This document shows positions 24,374 to 37,658 of a DNA stretch of 64,000 bases, piece after piece. The stretch comes from Podaxis mareebaensis (lineage: Eukaryota > Basidiomycota > Agaricomycetes > Agaricales > Agaricaceae). A program made the translations under genes and the position numbers. The stretch lies in the NCBI GenBank assembly GCA_018524725.1, contig JAEUWP010000544.1, forward strand, positions 1 through 64,000, given 5' to 3'. Numbering within the stretch: position 1 is the stretch's first letter; each line of letters opens with the position of its first letter. A model generated the notes under the pieces. The model ran no database searches. It had not been told where the DNA came from and saw only the letters and a list, made by a program, of their open reading frames with translations.

Positions 24374-25137
24374 TCATAGCTTCCAGCAGTGTATACTAAT
24401 GTTTGCTCTTCCGAATGGGAACTTCCCATTCCATGTCTCCACATCCCTTCTGCTCTCTACCACAGCATGTTTCAACTTTTCGGCTGCCTCCCGTACCGCG
24501 GAGATATCCTCAACTAGACCACTTGCAATTTCTTCTTTGGTACTCTGAAAGGCCATGTTTCTCAGTCAACGCAATGGCACATGTTCATAGGAGGCGTACT
24601 TGGATAGCTTGACTGATATCATTGTCGATGACAGCAAGCAAGTCAATCATGTCTCCTCGTTCTCGCCATCGAATCCCGATAGTAGCGCGAACAATCGTTG
24701 TCAGTAGAGGCAAACTCGAGGAGCCTAAGCCGACCCCGTAAAGCTTTCGCGTTCGTGAAAGGAGTTCAGAGAGAGAAGGTGTTGGTGCATAGAAGGAATC
24801 CTCCTCTTGTTGAAAGAGCGTAGAGGACACAAGCTCAGCGGTATTGTCGGCTCTACGAAGTCGATTGCGAGCACAGACTTTATAACTCTGTGTCAGCGAG
24901 CTGGGGTTGGTGGCCAATAGGTTACGCGTGATAGCACGTAGACTGGTGTCTGCTGTCAGGAGCCATCGTTGGTGAGACGAAGAGTTACTCACTCTTCTAC
25001 GCTGGCGTTCGCAATAAAAGTGTCGAGCATAAGGTTCCTGGAGACGACAGTCAGCACAGCTGATGTGGTGCATAGGTCCATCCTTACACGTGTCCAAGAG
25101 CAGGACCTGGAGGTGAGATTGGCTCAGGTGCAGGCAT
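24374..25137 (-). CDS. Conserved hypothetical protein
   Basis: The ATG at 25137 (MPAPEPISPPGPALGH) is followed by a short intron and NLMLDTFIANASVED, then a second intron and YKVCARNRLRRADNTAELV. The main exon contains LSELLSRTRKLYGVGLGSSS, LPLLTTIVRATIGIRWRERG and DMIDLLAVIDNDISQAIQ. It splices in frame to STKEEIASGLVEDISAVREA and a short C-terminus ending HCWKL. The pattern of amphipathic helices and the even splice phases argue for a real gene. It looks like a basidiomycete family without known function; I recognise no catalytic motif, signal peptide or membrane segment. The acceptor before YKVC is the least certain join. Confidence 0.6.
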
Positions 25138-25443
25138 GTCGAATTAGGATAGGTTGCGATGGGAATACGGGGATGAGAGGCGAAATACGATGAGGGAAAG
25201 TACGGTAAGCCAGCGTATTTTATAGCATCTCACCCCGAAGAATCATGCGTTAGGAACATCATGGATCAAGATCTTCGGCGTTTTACAAATGGGTCGTCGT
25301 CTTTCTGCGGTTCGGGATGACCCTGTGTGCGCCTTCGTACCAACTCGGACTGGTTCTGCTTGAAGTATGCCTTGATCGCCAACCCGAACTGGCTTGGTCC
25401 ATTGTCATTTATACTACAACGTCATATTAGATTGCCGCAAAAG

Positions 25444-25450
25444 TATAAAG
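25444..25450 (+). promoter_or_regulatory. TATA-like element of the aldo-keto reductase gene
   Basis: TATAAAG lies about 40 bases before the ATG at 25489, a plausible core-promoter position. Confidence 0.4.
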
Positions 25451-25488
25451 CTCATGCTCGTTTGCTTTCCACCAAACCTCAGGCAATC

Positions 25489-27086
25489 ATGACTTCTTTT
25501 CCTCCTCCTAGCGAATTTTCTCGATTGGGCCAAGTGCGCGTACCTCGCATTTGGACGGGACTATGGCAACTCTCCTCATCAGCTTGGGGCTCAGCCGATA
25601 TCGAAGATATCAAGGAAAACATGAGAAGGTTGGTTGACAACGGCTACTACTGCTTTGGTGCGTCTGTTTTGCAGGTCTTCATCGAGGGCCGCCACTTATG
25701 TTCACCATAGACATGGTGAGGCTCCTTCATGTCTTTGCTATCACATTCTCAAACTGTCGTGTGTCCCTTCCAAAATGTTTGAACTCAAGGGTAGGTCATA
25801 TCTGAATTGCGGGCTCCTGAATTGGTTAGAACTGAGTTTTGCAAAACAGCCGATCACTATGGCTCAGCTGAAAACATAATTGTACGTGGCTCTGCATCGG
25901 GAGGGTTTGTTCCGACGTCTGATTGGAGATGTCAGGGACAATTTCGTCATGAACTCCCAGATCCTACTAATTTGTTTGTGGCCACTAAGTGGTGTGTCTT
26001 CCACAAATGCATTCCAACACGCGAAATCGTGTTGGAAGCTGTGAAGGCTCGGTTAAGGGACCTGCAAACGACTCGCATCGATCTCCTTCAGGTCTGAGAA
26101 CCCCGATGTTCACACGTTCCATGCTGACGCCTAGGATGACAGTTTCATTGGCAAGATTACAACGACAAAGCCTACCTCGATGCCCTTTTCCACCTCCGAG
26201 ACCTACAGGCTGAGGGTTACATTGCGAATATTGGCCTCTGCAACTTCGACGCAAAGAGAACAGACGAGATTTGCACCCAGTTAGGTCCAGGAGCAATCGT
26301 TTCCAATCAAGTTCAGGTCAGGAATTCACATTCCGCCAGCTCCAGCCACATTGACGTGACTGGTCGTTCACAACAGTTCTCCATTGTTGACACACGTCCG
26401 CTCCACGGAATGGGAGACGTCTGCATGAAGCACGGCGTCAAACTTCTCACATACGGCACGCTAGTACGTTGTTTACGATGACTTTGTTTCCTCACTCCCG
26501 GTTCTGCATACAATACGCTCATCAATGCCCCACGGGGCTTGCAGTGTGGAAATTTCTTGACGGACAAATGGCTAGGACAGCCTCTCCCTGACCCTTATGG
26601 TGAAGAGAATACGCTGACACCGTCTCAACGTAAGGTGAGGCGTCCAGATGGTGTTCTGATACCCAAACCGCCTGTCCTTCTCAGCTCAGTTTTTCAGTAT
26701 CTCGATGTGATCTTGATATCCTGGGGAACATGGGAACAGTTCCAATCACTTCTGAGAGTCTTGCGCACTATTGGCGACCGACACGGGGGTATGAGCATAG
26801 CCAACATTGCCACACGTTGGGTTCTTGACCATCCGTTCGTGGGTGGTGTACTTATTGGTGCGCACGCAATGATGGAAGTTTTCTGGAATTGAAGACTGAC
26901 GTAGCGAACCGAACCCATCCAGGCGCGCGGCTCGGAATTGCAGAGCACTTTGCCGACAACGCGAAAGTTTTCAACTTCCGACTGACTCCGCAAGACCGCG
27001 CGGATATCGAGGAGATTCTCGCGCGTACTAATAGCAGGAATATGATTACCACCATCGGCGACTGTGGGGCGGAATATCGGTCTTAA
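25489..27086 (+). CDS. Aldo-keto reductase
   Basis: This is a cytosolic NAD(P)H-dependent carbonyl reductase with a TIM-barrel fold. Order of blocks: VPRIWTGLWQLSSSAWG (strand 1), DNGYYCF, ADHYGSAENIIG (catalytic Tyr), LFVATKWCVF (catalytic Lys), RIDLLQFHWQDYNDKAYLDA (His), YIANIGLCNFD, GAIVSNQVQFSIVDTRPLHG, VKLLTYGTLCGNFLTDKWLG, SIANIATRWVLDHPFVGGVL and the cofactor-loop region GARLGIAEHFADNAKVF. The family normally has D-x-A just before the Tyr loop. Those bases are present only as a 5-nt GT-AG-flanked segment (25711-25715, acatg) that does not keep frame when included. Skipping it keeps frame but removes the catalytic Asp. Other joins, including the last (26856/26925), are canonical. Confidence 0.85.
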
Positions 27087-27372
27087 ACGCCCTGTTCTGC
27101 CCCCCATGTACTGCCCCCATGTACTGCCGTTGCAGGAAGGCTTGCAACCTTTGGCTTTGGAAGTATCGATGAATCTTTGTTCAATACTCGCTCAATTGCA
27201 ACGAAATTAATTAATCGGCTGTTATTAATACATGATTATACTCGCGTCGTCCAGACTCCATTAAAATGAAAGTTTGAGGTCTATTGGTTGACAATGTTGA
27301 TGCCGGTGTACACGCAAGGGGGCCCAATTCTACAAATTAAAACGAACGCGGAACCAATCGTGCCAAATGGCT

Positions 27373-30300
27373 CTATAGCTTACTGGTGGAACCTTGAGAC
27401 AAAAAGGTGGATGGTAACCGTTGAATTGGCTGCAATTTGCGCTTGAGATCTCTCAAGATCGACGTTTTGGGGTGCCAATCCCGGAAAGCATCACGCAGCT
27501 CTGCAATTTCCCTCGCAAAGAAATGCATAACGCTCTCATTCGCGATGACATCTCGCAGCGCCCATGGTATCTGGGATTAATCAGGCGATGAGTATGTCGT
27601 AATTCCAAAGCAGGTATCACGCACCTCATAGTCGTTCTGTTCATGGTTGGCGTTGAAAGGCTCCACTGTTGCGTCCTGATGATCCGTAAGGCCATCATTT
27701 GCCAAGAAAAGATATTTGACAGCCAAACTACCAGTGAAGGAGATCATTGACGACATCATCAGTCAAATAACGGACGAACAGGGTTGGACAATAACATACA
27801 CATATGTCGCGATTTCCTCATAAGCGGTCGAATGGCCGATGCCGTTCAGGGAACCTGCCGTCGCTTCTGACAGGTGTGCAAGTAGTCCACTGTCGCTGAT
27901 CCCCGAATTCATAATGCGAAGCAGGAGGACTAATAAATTCGACAAGAAATCTGAAGAACTTCCAATTATAATAACATTGAAACCAACCACGCGGACCTGA
28001 GATAAAAAAAGACATACTGGTATGCATCACCATCGATATACAGTGCTCGTAGAATCAATGGATGTGAGATGGCAGTGAACAATCCAGAATATATCGGTAC
28101 TACTTGGTCGTTTAGCGATGCGACATAGACCATCTTGACCTGGAGGTAAAAGATAGAAATACGAAGGTGAACAAATGTTGAGCTATGACCTCGCCTCGGT
28201 GGAATTGACATTAGGAGCAACTCACCCCGTGGTTCAGGACATGACGGAGAGCATTGACATATGACTGAGACACGGCGCTTTCGGTATTCTAATAAGTTGT
28301 CAGCAAGACCCTAATGGTATATCAACTGCGCAGACCTGAAACTCGAAGAGCTCACGAGCGGCGCTGGACTCGAAGTACTGTAACACAGGGAGACATGGAG
28401 TGATAATCAGCGTCCAATCATGAAGATCTGCATCACGTTGAATAACAACACACCTGAATGTACGGCTGAACAAAAGTGCTGCTGCTCAGGTAGCGCAGTG
28501 GACCGAGGTGAATCCCGCAGAGGGCGAGGCAACAAACGCGTTGAGGCCTCGGCGCAGGTGCAGTTGACATCCCAGCGGCGGCGGGGAACGACGTTGCCGG
28601 GCTAAGAACTTGGCTGTTTTTTGATGTTCGGATATGTCGATCATGGATGAGGCGGTTCAAAAGATGCGTTGATACCACAGAGCCTTGTGAATGTGTGGCG
28701 ACAAAAATCGCATCGGCCGCATGGAGATCATCCATCCATTCCTGATTCGAAATCAGATTACTGTACAACCTGGCAATTAGAACACAAATGTCGTTGAGAA
28801 TGCCATCTCGGTTAAGAATTTAACTCAGGTACACAAAGCTACCCACTTTTCGACACGACGCTCGATGGTTCCTTCCCCTTCAAGTGGAATTCGTGTTATC
28901 TTGTCTAAAGATACAGCATACTCCTGCTGGAAGGTCTCCAATGCCCGAACCATCATGTTCACGAACTTGGCACTTGTTCCTGTCGGCTGCGCAGCAAACG
29001 ACTTTTTAGCACCACCACAAATCAAAACCGGCTATCAAGGCATATTTCACTAACCTCGCCAAGGACAGTTCGAACCACGGCACCTTGAGCCAGAAAACCG
29101 GAATTAATTAAGGTCCAAGGCACACAGCGCGACATTGGTGCTACTCACCGGGGAACCACCCATGGACACCGATAACAACCACACGCCTACAACCACGAAG
29201 CACGTCACGCACATGTGTACCTTCACTAGGGCCGAGGCCTCCATCTTTGTTCTTATCGTTGTCCATCGTCGCAAAGCGCCCAGTGGCGTGCCTAGTCGTC
29301 TGACTTGTGGTCTTGGACGGCGAGGAAGAGCTCCCAAATCCAACCGTCACTGGACCTCCAACGGGAGATTCCAAAACATCCCATGCTCGAGGCAACTCCT
29401 TTCCGAAATGTCGGAACCGCTCCCTCCGCTCCTTTTCGGCAGCACTGAAGTGCTCATCATTCTGGTCCTTGCCACTAGCACCACTACCCAGCCAACCCTT
29501 GTTGTCCGTACCCACAGCTGTGCTGTCCTTCGAAAATAGAACACCGCTGACGAATCCCATCGCGCGTCCTAGCAACTTTCCGCCAGTGTTCCGGTTGTCA
29601 CTTTGTGAAGTTGTAGCCGAAGGGAGAACCAGGCTGCGAGGCGGCATGTGGAATGTATCCTCCCAAGTTGGCAACACAAGATTTGGAGGTGGTGGTGCCT
29701 TTTTTGATGAAGGCGTAGGCGAGGCAGTGCGCTTGCGATCGTGAACTTTTCCAACTGGAGGAGGGGGTGCTGATGGACTCAAAGGAACGGAGGGACCCTT
29801 TCCTGTTGGTGTCGAAGGCCTCGGAACAGGCGTCGTTGAACCAGAACCAGGCTTTGAACGAGGAACTGGTTTTGCCTTCTTATCATTGATCGGGCTGAAT
29901 TGCACCGTTTCCCTTTTGATATCATCATCGGTGGTGAGAGGGGGCACAGTAGACTGCCGTTGTGATGATGGCTTCGGAGCTCCATCTTGACTAGTTCTGG
30001 TATTATCCACAGCAGTGGAGCCTCCAACAGCGGTCTTCACACCCCCTCCGACATCCGATTCGTGCTTCGCCGCTTGTCCTTTGGAAACATTACCCCTTAG
30101 CTGATTCTGGTTCTGATCCTTTCCCTGATCTCCCTCCGCACTCATCGCATCCCCGTCAAAATCCACCTCCATGACTTCTGCCCCATTCTCATCACGCTTC
30201 ACGTCCCCAAGTTCCCCAGAAACGGTCGAACCATATCCGAGCGTCTTGACAATGAGCCTCCTCGAACTGAAAAACGACGCCCAACCCGACCGATTTGCGG

Positions 30301-32680
30301 TGATACTCTGTTCAATTGGATTTGCGGCTTGTTCGGACGGTATTGTTACCTCCGCACCCGCACCAGTTCCCTTGCCGGCATTCTCCTGCCCGACCTTTGA
30401 CTCTTCCAAACTCTGCTCTTGTGCAACACCCGCACTCACACCCACAGTCTGATCTCGACCATCAGACTCCATACCAGTTCGCTTTCCCGTATCGGCACTC
30501 ACACACGTATCATCACGCAATCCACACTCTTGTTCATCAACCCTCATCCCTGCAGGGTCAGACCCACCCGCCTGTTCCATTCCATCTTCATCGTGTCTAG
30601 CGTTACTAGGACCCACGGCTGCGTGAGCGTATGAACGGGAGTACCACGACCAGGGACTAAACCAGCCCGCCACATGAGAAGCATTTGACGAGGATGCCGC
30701 CGTGCCAGGTTGCTCCGCCGATTCTAATTGTTGTTGCTGGGCTTCTTCAGAACTACGCTCCTGTAAGTCTAGGGACCGCGGGAGTGTTTCGGGTTCGGAA
30801 GCATTAAAGACGTCGTTATCACTCGAGTTGGCAAGAGCTGTCGGCTTCATGGTCGACCCTTCTCTTCTTTCGCTCGCGTGGCTCTGCACGATCTGGGAAA
30901 CTGCGGGACCTTTACCCGGTGCCGTGTCTGCTGTGTCTGTTATCGGTGAAATATCAGAGTTGCCGTGTCCGGTAGTTACGGTGGGTGTTGTGGGCAATGG
31001 AGGATTCGGGTTTGTGGCTATGGTTTCAGAAGGCGAGTCGGACTGACGTAAAGCTGACTCTGAGGGAGGAGATGACATGGAAGCGGGTTCGTGTGGAAAA
31101 GTAGAAGACGCAGGGCTGGAAGTGGCGGGGGCGGTAGACCAGCCGAAATACAGCCACCATGAAGAGTTTGACGGCTGAGATTGAGCGACGGGAGGGGCTG
31201 AGTCCTCGGCGGTGGCGGTATCTGCAGACGATTGGGGAAATGGAGGCTCAGAGGTATTGTCCTTGGACGTCTCCATTTCTACCGCAGTTATGGAAGGCAC
31301 CTCTGATGAATGAGCCATGGCATTTTGCAACGAATCTTGAGCGGCGTCTGCAAATGGCTCTGCCGTAATGGGTTGGGGTGGTGACGAATCTGATAGAAAA
31401 TAAGATTATTAAGATTGTCTTGAAGAGTGACGTTAGACAAAATTCACCGGTGTCTTTGACTTCGGGACTTGGCGTAGAACGAAGACCTTCAGTTTTGTGA
31501 TCCTTCTCTTCTGTCCCCAGAATACTCCCCAAGGGCGTTTTAGCACGCCCTAAGAAAGGTATGCTGAGCGTGAAACGACTTGAAGATGCATTGAGGGCAC
31601 TAAGTTTGGCCTCGCTACTAGATGAAACGGCAATGGAAGCAGTTGGGGGCAGTTGAGAGGATAAGTCGACCACGGGAACTTCTTCATCTATAGAGGATGG
31701 AAGTGACTGCTGAGTCTTCGTGATCGTCACAGGGGGACTGGTGGGTCCGGACTCCGCAGCCTGAGGTGGCGATGCTGGTAGGGCTGGAGGTGACGATGAC
31801 GAACGCGAGGGAGGCTGAGGGAAGTCGACCTGTTGAATGCTGGGGTCTGACTGGGAGGGATTTGGCGAGGCTACCGAGGGCGGCGGTGAGGAAGTAGGTG
31901 TACTAGATGGCCCATTGGGTCCCACCGTGCCAACGGTACTAGCGACGTGACCAGGAGGGGAGATTGCCGAGCTACCATCTTTGGTGAGATCAGTAACGCT
32001 CGGAGAGGCCACGTCTTGAATAGGCTGCGGGTCTTGGAATGTCTGGACGACATTCATCTTGGACGGATTCTTGCTGCCTTTGGCCCGTGTAAGGGTTCCA
32101 AACCAAGACTTCCTTGATGGAGACGGGGATGTGGATGCGTAAGATGGTAGGGACGGGGTCGAACGGCTCGTGATTGCAGATGGGGAGGAAACAGCATTGC
32201 AATTGGAAGTGGAAGCCACTGACATGGTAGATTGACGAGGCTCCGGCTCAACGACGACCTCTGGAAGTGACGGGGCTGATCGTCGTTGGAGCATTGAGAC
32301 ATGTGATTACAACTTGAAAGGAAACACGCACTCGACGCTTTGTTTTCACTCTCCCGCGCGATTGGCTCTGGTGCCACGACGTCGTGTGGCTCGGCTACCT
32401 CTGGGACAGGGGAGCGTGGCATGCGTAAGCTGGAGACGGAGGGTCTTGGGGTGACACGTCGTGAGGATGTAGAAGTATTGTCATTGGAGTGAATGGAATG
32501 CGTGTCAAGCTGGGTAGAGATGATGACTTGTGAGGCAGGGGCAAGAGGAGCGCCTTGTTCTGGTTCAGCAAAGACGAAAGAGACGGAGGCAGGAGCGGTG
32601 TTCTTAGCAGAGTGAGAAGGGCGCCAGGGAGGTTGTCGGCAAGTGTGAGCAGAACGGGAGGAACGACGACTGGAGGGCAT
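27373..32680 (-). CDS. Large disordered protein with C-terminal alpha/beta hydrolase (YML020W-like)
   Basis: The N-terminal 1,000 or so residues (about 29150-32680) are Ser/Pro/Thr-rich and disordered, with scattered short motifs (RKSWFGTLTRAKG; SSWWLYFGWSTAP; GWFSPWSWYSRSYAHA, Trp-rich and possibly membrane- or partner-binding). The C-terminal region resembles the fungal YML020W family: VVVIGVHGWFPG, KITRIPLEGEGTIERRVEKL, DAIFVATHSQGSVVSTHLL (nucleophile-elbow Ser in HSQG), CGIHLGPLRYLSSSTFVQPY, KMVYVASLNDQVVPIYSGL (candidate acid), LYIDGDAY and IPWALRDVIANESVMHFFAR, ending at 27373. Exons are joined by short GT-AG introns. The start is taken at MPSSRRSSRS (32680). The family is poorly characterised, and hydrolase activity on lipids is inference. 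Confidence 0.8.
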
Positions 32681-32803
32681 CGACAATGCCGGCAACGCTG
32701 AGCATCGGCCCACAGCCAGAGACGCTAATTTGGCCACCTCTCTCACCACACCGACGTCACATCACGTGCCCTATACCCCTATCCCTGCAATTACTCTAAG
32801 TAT

Positions 32804-34740
32804 CTAGAAGAATTCTACATTTGGAATCCATTTTTCTACTATCTCCTTCACAATCGTGGGTTGATCCTGTCCAACCTGTCGCCCTGTCAGCAAAACTCCC
32901 GTCGCCTGTCCAGTCACATACCGTGTGCCCAGCATCCTGCAAAAGAACATAAGTCAGATGTCCTGCACCTCCGCTCCCCGCCCTTCGCATGGTTATGTTC
33001 CGCGACGGCCAGGGCACATCCTCTGCGTTGACAAACTCGCGTTGGTAAGGCGACCTCAACAACTTGATCTGACTCTCTCATGAGCATTCTGCCTTTCCCT
33101 AATCAAAGCCGATTAGATAAATACTCACCGAAGACAAAACGCCTGGCCAGGCACAATTTGCGTCTTGCGCCCCTACCGTGACTGCTCATGTGGTCAGTTT
33201 AAGATTTTTGGCTCAAGGATGCTGAAACTGACATAAGATACGTATTCCATCCCGAAGAAGGGGCTCGTATAATAGATGATGCGGCTGCACGCTGAACCCA
33301 GGCTTGTCATTGACCGTTCTCGAACCGGGATCAAATGCACTGACATGTCACCCGCTGCAACGAATTCGCCTGATACCGGGTTCTCTAGCCCGGCAAACTC
33401 CACTCCCTCGGGAACCCTAAAGATCCGTTTACCTTGTGGTCCATTGAATAAATCATTGGCCCACAGGTACTCGGGATAACACACAGAAAGGTCATCACTA
33501 TCACACTTCGGTCGCCGTGAGTATAAATCCATCCTATAATAGTCAATCAAACTCGGGCTTACTCTTTTCCGTATATCCTCGATCAGGATGCCATTTGTGC
33601 TGCCAGAGCTCAACTGTCCAAGGCATATGTTCTGCGCAGTGACACTGTTCGTCACAGATGGAAGTTCAAATGCCAGCTCGATGGCCTCAACACACGGTCC
33701 AAGGAACCCCAAAACCTCTTGACACGTCGTGGCATTATGTACCTGATGCAGAACACATCGATAGTGGAGCAGCCACTGGTAATGCGCGAGCACATTCTGT
33801 GTACACATCCATATTTTCAGTATAATCATATGCGGATTCGGCAACATGATTCACGCACAAAGATGGGATTGTGAAGTACGATCGATTCGAGGTTGAGATG
33901 AACCCGATCATCCCCGACCGCGTCATGGAGCTCCTTGTTGTGGTTGTTTATGACTGAACCGATGTGAGCAAGATAGACACCTCCGTATGATCCATCTGCC
34001 ATCACAAGCTGGTTTCTGTAATACATCCATCAGTACCCAGAACCAAGAACCCGGCCGATACCTACTTCTTCAAGCCCGGATATAACTTGAAGAATCTCTG
34101 CAGGAAATCATACACATCCTCCGCCGCGTCTTGGCTATTATTTACCCTTGCCCCATACGAGTATCCAACGCCAATTGGCTGTACACACCTAGATTAGCCG
34201 GCTTCTATTTGCTAGCGTGAAGAACACTCACATGGTCCAGTGCTAGCAAATTGAACTTCTGCGTCCACCTATCCTCGTTTGGACTCAACGTCCCATTAGG
34301 TCCAAGGATGCACGGGGCCTCGTAAAGCAACGCATTCATCATCCCACTCGATCCTGGTCCCCCTCCCATGTTCAATCTATCAGGTATTAACACTCAAATC
34401 ACGGTTGACGACTCCGCAACTCACACGATAGGCGCATCATCCGGATTCTCCTCAGCCTCAAAGTACCTACAGTACCAACGGGGGGATGTCACATCGTCTC
34501 ATGTGCCGTAACGGACGCGAGAACGCACCAGAAAAATGACCTCTTGGGCTTCATGTCACTATCCCCCTCCAGTCCAATCCATCCAGCGAACGACGGCGCC
34601 GGTCCATTAACACCTGTACATAACCCATCCGCCTTTGACACTAGATGATAAAATCCGACATCGCCCGTCACCGTATCACCTTGACCAGCCACCGCAAGGA
34701 AATTCAACAAGAACGAAGTCACCAGCAGTGGGCCCTTCAT
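32804..34740 (-). CDS. Secreted serine carboxypeptidase, S10 family
   Basis: This is a secreted or vacuolar exopeptidase removing C-terminal residues at acidic pH. The signal peptide is MKGPLLVTSFLLNFLAVAG; an in-frame ATG at 34770 would extend it by ten residues. The substrate-binding block PIVLNMGGGPGSSGMMNAL and the block NLLALDHPIGVGYSYGARVN match the family. The nucleophile is in MADGSYGGVYLAHIG (most members have GESYGG, so the flank is divergent). The acid is in VTVGAQDANCAWPGVLSS and the His in LLQDAGHT, followed by VGQDQPTIVKEIVEKW after the last intron. The protein ends NVEFF at 32804. Cys residues consistent with the family disulfides are present. All three triad residues are kept, so activity is likely. 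Confidence 0.85.
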
Positions 34741-34770
34741 GGCGAGCGACCTGAACAATGCCGAGTCCAT

Positions 34771-37658
34771 CCATTGTTGTACGATTTATGCAGGTTCATC
34801 TCTTCAATGATGTCAATACGTCAAGAGGTTCGCGTGAGCGTTTTTTGTCGTCACCCGACCGGTACCCATCACAGAACCCGCGTGGGCTCTCCGATACCGC
34901 GGAGCTGGGTCGTGCGATTCTTCCCTCGCTTCTTACTCCGGTGCCTTGGATTCTTTGGGTTATCGGCTGTCATCGGTCATGAGACCCCAGGATCAGGACG
35001 CTAGGATGCGTTCATCACGAGAGGCTTGGAGACTTGGAGGATTTTTGAAGAGCGTAAGGAGATTCGGTCAGTTACACGAGGAGATGCTTTTCTATACTTG
35101 GTCGCATTATCGTATGACGCATACATGCACCGTACAGCCCAGTGTCAATACAAGACTTCAAACATCTGCAATTTCCTTTACTTGTGGGAATATATGGGAA
35201 TTCTCGTTCAAAGGGGACCCTGAAAGAACGCAACATCCCTCCCAAGCATCTCTCTACTGAACTCGCTTTTCTCGATGTATTATGCCCCCATGACTGCTCC
35301 CGCGCTCTATAAGAGGGCATCTGGCACCGTGAAAAATTTCCTGGATTCTAACCACTCCAGTATAACACGAGCTCCAGAAGACATAATGACGACCACGAAT
35401 GATCGTCAATCATAGAAACTATTCTGAAAGCCATCCAGTAAATATCAAAAGTCCGCTCATCCACATGTCCGGCCGAGCAGGCACCGTTCCAAAATTCCAA
35501 TATTTTCAGCAAGAGAAGAACGCCTACATTGGCCACAGCTGTCGTCGCGACTTCCCTACGTTGCACCAAAGCCACCCGTGGCAGCCTTTTGAATAGAAAA
35601 CTCCGAGTACTCGAATACCCCCATAGGTGTAGTCCCGTGAACTGTCTGCAATGGTTCATTGTGTGCGTACGTCGCTTCAATCCCGGGAGCACATATATTC
35701 CCCGAGGTTTTAGAAAGCACTAGGGCTCTTACTCGCAATTTTATCCTGGCACGACAGATCGTTCCTATCTCTCGCATCGAACAAATGGTTACCACTACAG
35801 CCCCAAGATGTCTAGTCCAAAATTCTAGGTGTTCTCTCTAGTGGCACTACCTTAGCTAGCGTGCCGGGGCCTAGCGTGATCTCACCGAGGTTTGTATCGA
35901 CTTAAGGGGAAAGCCGAAGGCATGTAATCAACCACAGAGAATGCACTTGCGCACACCTTCTGTATGGGTAGAGTTGTGGGGCTCAAGAAAATCCCGTTTC
36001 GCTTTGGAGGGCAGCTGCTTACTGCCTCCACTGCAACTCCGCAGCATCAACTTATTTTGGCAGCATGACTCGACTTGTATGGTTCCACTACACGTGTTGA
36101 GGATTGGGCCACTACTGAGGGCTTGTTCTTAGTATTTGTCAGTAGGCAGTCAGATCTCATGTCTGGATCTCCGTTGCAGCTGAATTTGGAGCGAGTAAGT
36201 TCATCAATGGCCGCGCCGGAGGAACGATCTTGAAAGATGTTTTAGAGGGTACACAAGTGTACAAGAGTCGAACCAGTTGTGAGATTGGGGCGTTCTTACT
36301 GGCGCCAGTGCAATTACCAGTTGACCCACTCCATGGATGGCGGAGCGCCAAGAGGGTTGACCGGACTGCCTATTGGTAAAAGCATAAGCTGTAGGCTCAG
36401 GGGTTAAGGAACCTGGGGTCGGTGTATTGTCTTGGTAGTCCCCGAAGCTCAAACGGGGGGTCACAGACTCTGGTTTTCATCCCCGCTTCAGGATACTCTA
36501 CGGCGAGTGACGGCCATTTTGGCGATGACGCGGCAGTTTTAGAAGCAGATGGATGGCCTTCTATGTATCATAAGGAAGATACATCGTTGCTGCGCTTTTG
36601 TCTGAAAACCAGTTCCGAGCACCCTGACGAGTGAAGAGAATAGTCGAAGCCTACCAATAACATCACCTGAACATGATGGTCCACTACCAGATGAGATACT
36701 CACTCTAGCACTGCCCACGCCGCCCAGTGCTGTCCTCCTTGAAGCCGTGAGTCTGGCCAGCTCTGGTCTCGCTTATGAAGTCGCATAAGGATATGTATCC
36801 AATGCACACGTTTATCTCATCATTTTTTGTGCAACCCCACATTCCTTCGAAGTAGGGAGCTCCAGGGCACTCCAACGCAAGACAATATATATAGTAACAT
36901 CATTTGGGTCACGAAGGAGACGTTGGGGATGAATTAACGTCTAATCTCTGTGGCGGCTTTGGAACACCGAACAACATAGCCAGGACTCAACCAACGTTAT
37001 TTGATATGAATTTATCATTCCCCGAACTTAAGGGATCAGGGCTTGTCTCAACGCTTTCGGCTCTGGGTGGCCAAGAATCATGATATTGGATCCGGAGTTT
37101 TAGCAGAACAACCTCGGACATTGGATGCCACTTGATCCACATCAAGAGAGGCAAGAATTTAGGGCCGTCTTCCAACAGTATTAGATAGCGAGCTGCCATT
37201 AAGGAGAGTTCTCCAGCTCATTAGATCTGGTGATTTCTTTCAGTAAAAGCGATTTTGCGTCCACTGTAAGCCCTGAATACGCCCAGCTAGAAGACCAAGT
37301 ATTTTTAACGAGCAAACGGCAACCTTCAGCGCATCATTTATCGCCGTGAAGCCCGACGCTTTGATCCTGAACAGTTCCGAACGCTATGTAATGTATCTGA
37401 TGGTGCAGCGCCGGACAATTCATTATCTAGGCATTTTCCCGGCCTGGTGATGAGTTAACAGCAGTCGTCTGACCCCATAGTGAGCGGACTTTGTCACAAG
37501 ATGCAGTGGATTTAGCGATGGAAGCATAGGTGAACCATATGCTGCACTGCAAAAAGAACGTTCATTGTAACATCCAGTCCCATTCGACAGAGTTTCAGCT
37601 ATATATACGGCATAGGTAACCGGTGGTGAATATCATCACCTCAGTGTTAGATCCACTG
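34771..37658. other. Gene-free stretch of 2.9 kb
   Basis: I could not support a gene. Short minus-strand frames at 36157-36464 (GNCTGASKNAPISQL) look faintly protein-like but lack a start, splice sites or a recognisable domain. A TATA-like ctatatatac lies at 37600-37609, about 50 bases before the next ATG. Confidence 0.5.

Noticed and set aside
27095..27122. Tandem duplication of about 13 bases (cccccatgtactg)
   Set aside because: Located in the 3' flank of the AKR; most likely simple slippage.
36157..36464. Minus-strand protein-like fragment (GNCTGASKNAPISQL)
   Set aside because: Could not be joined to any other exon or assigned to a family.
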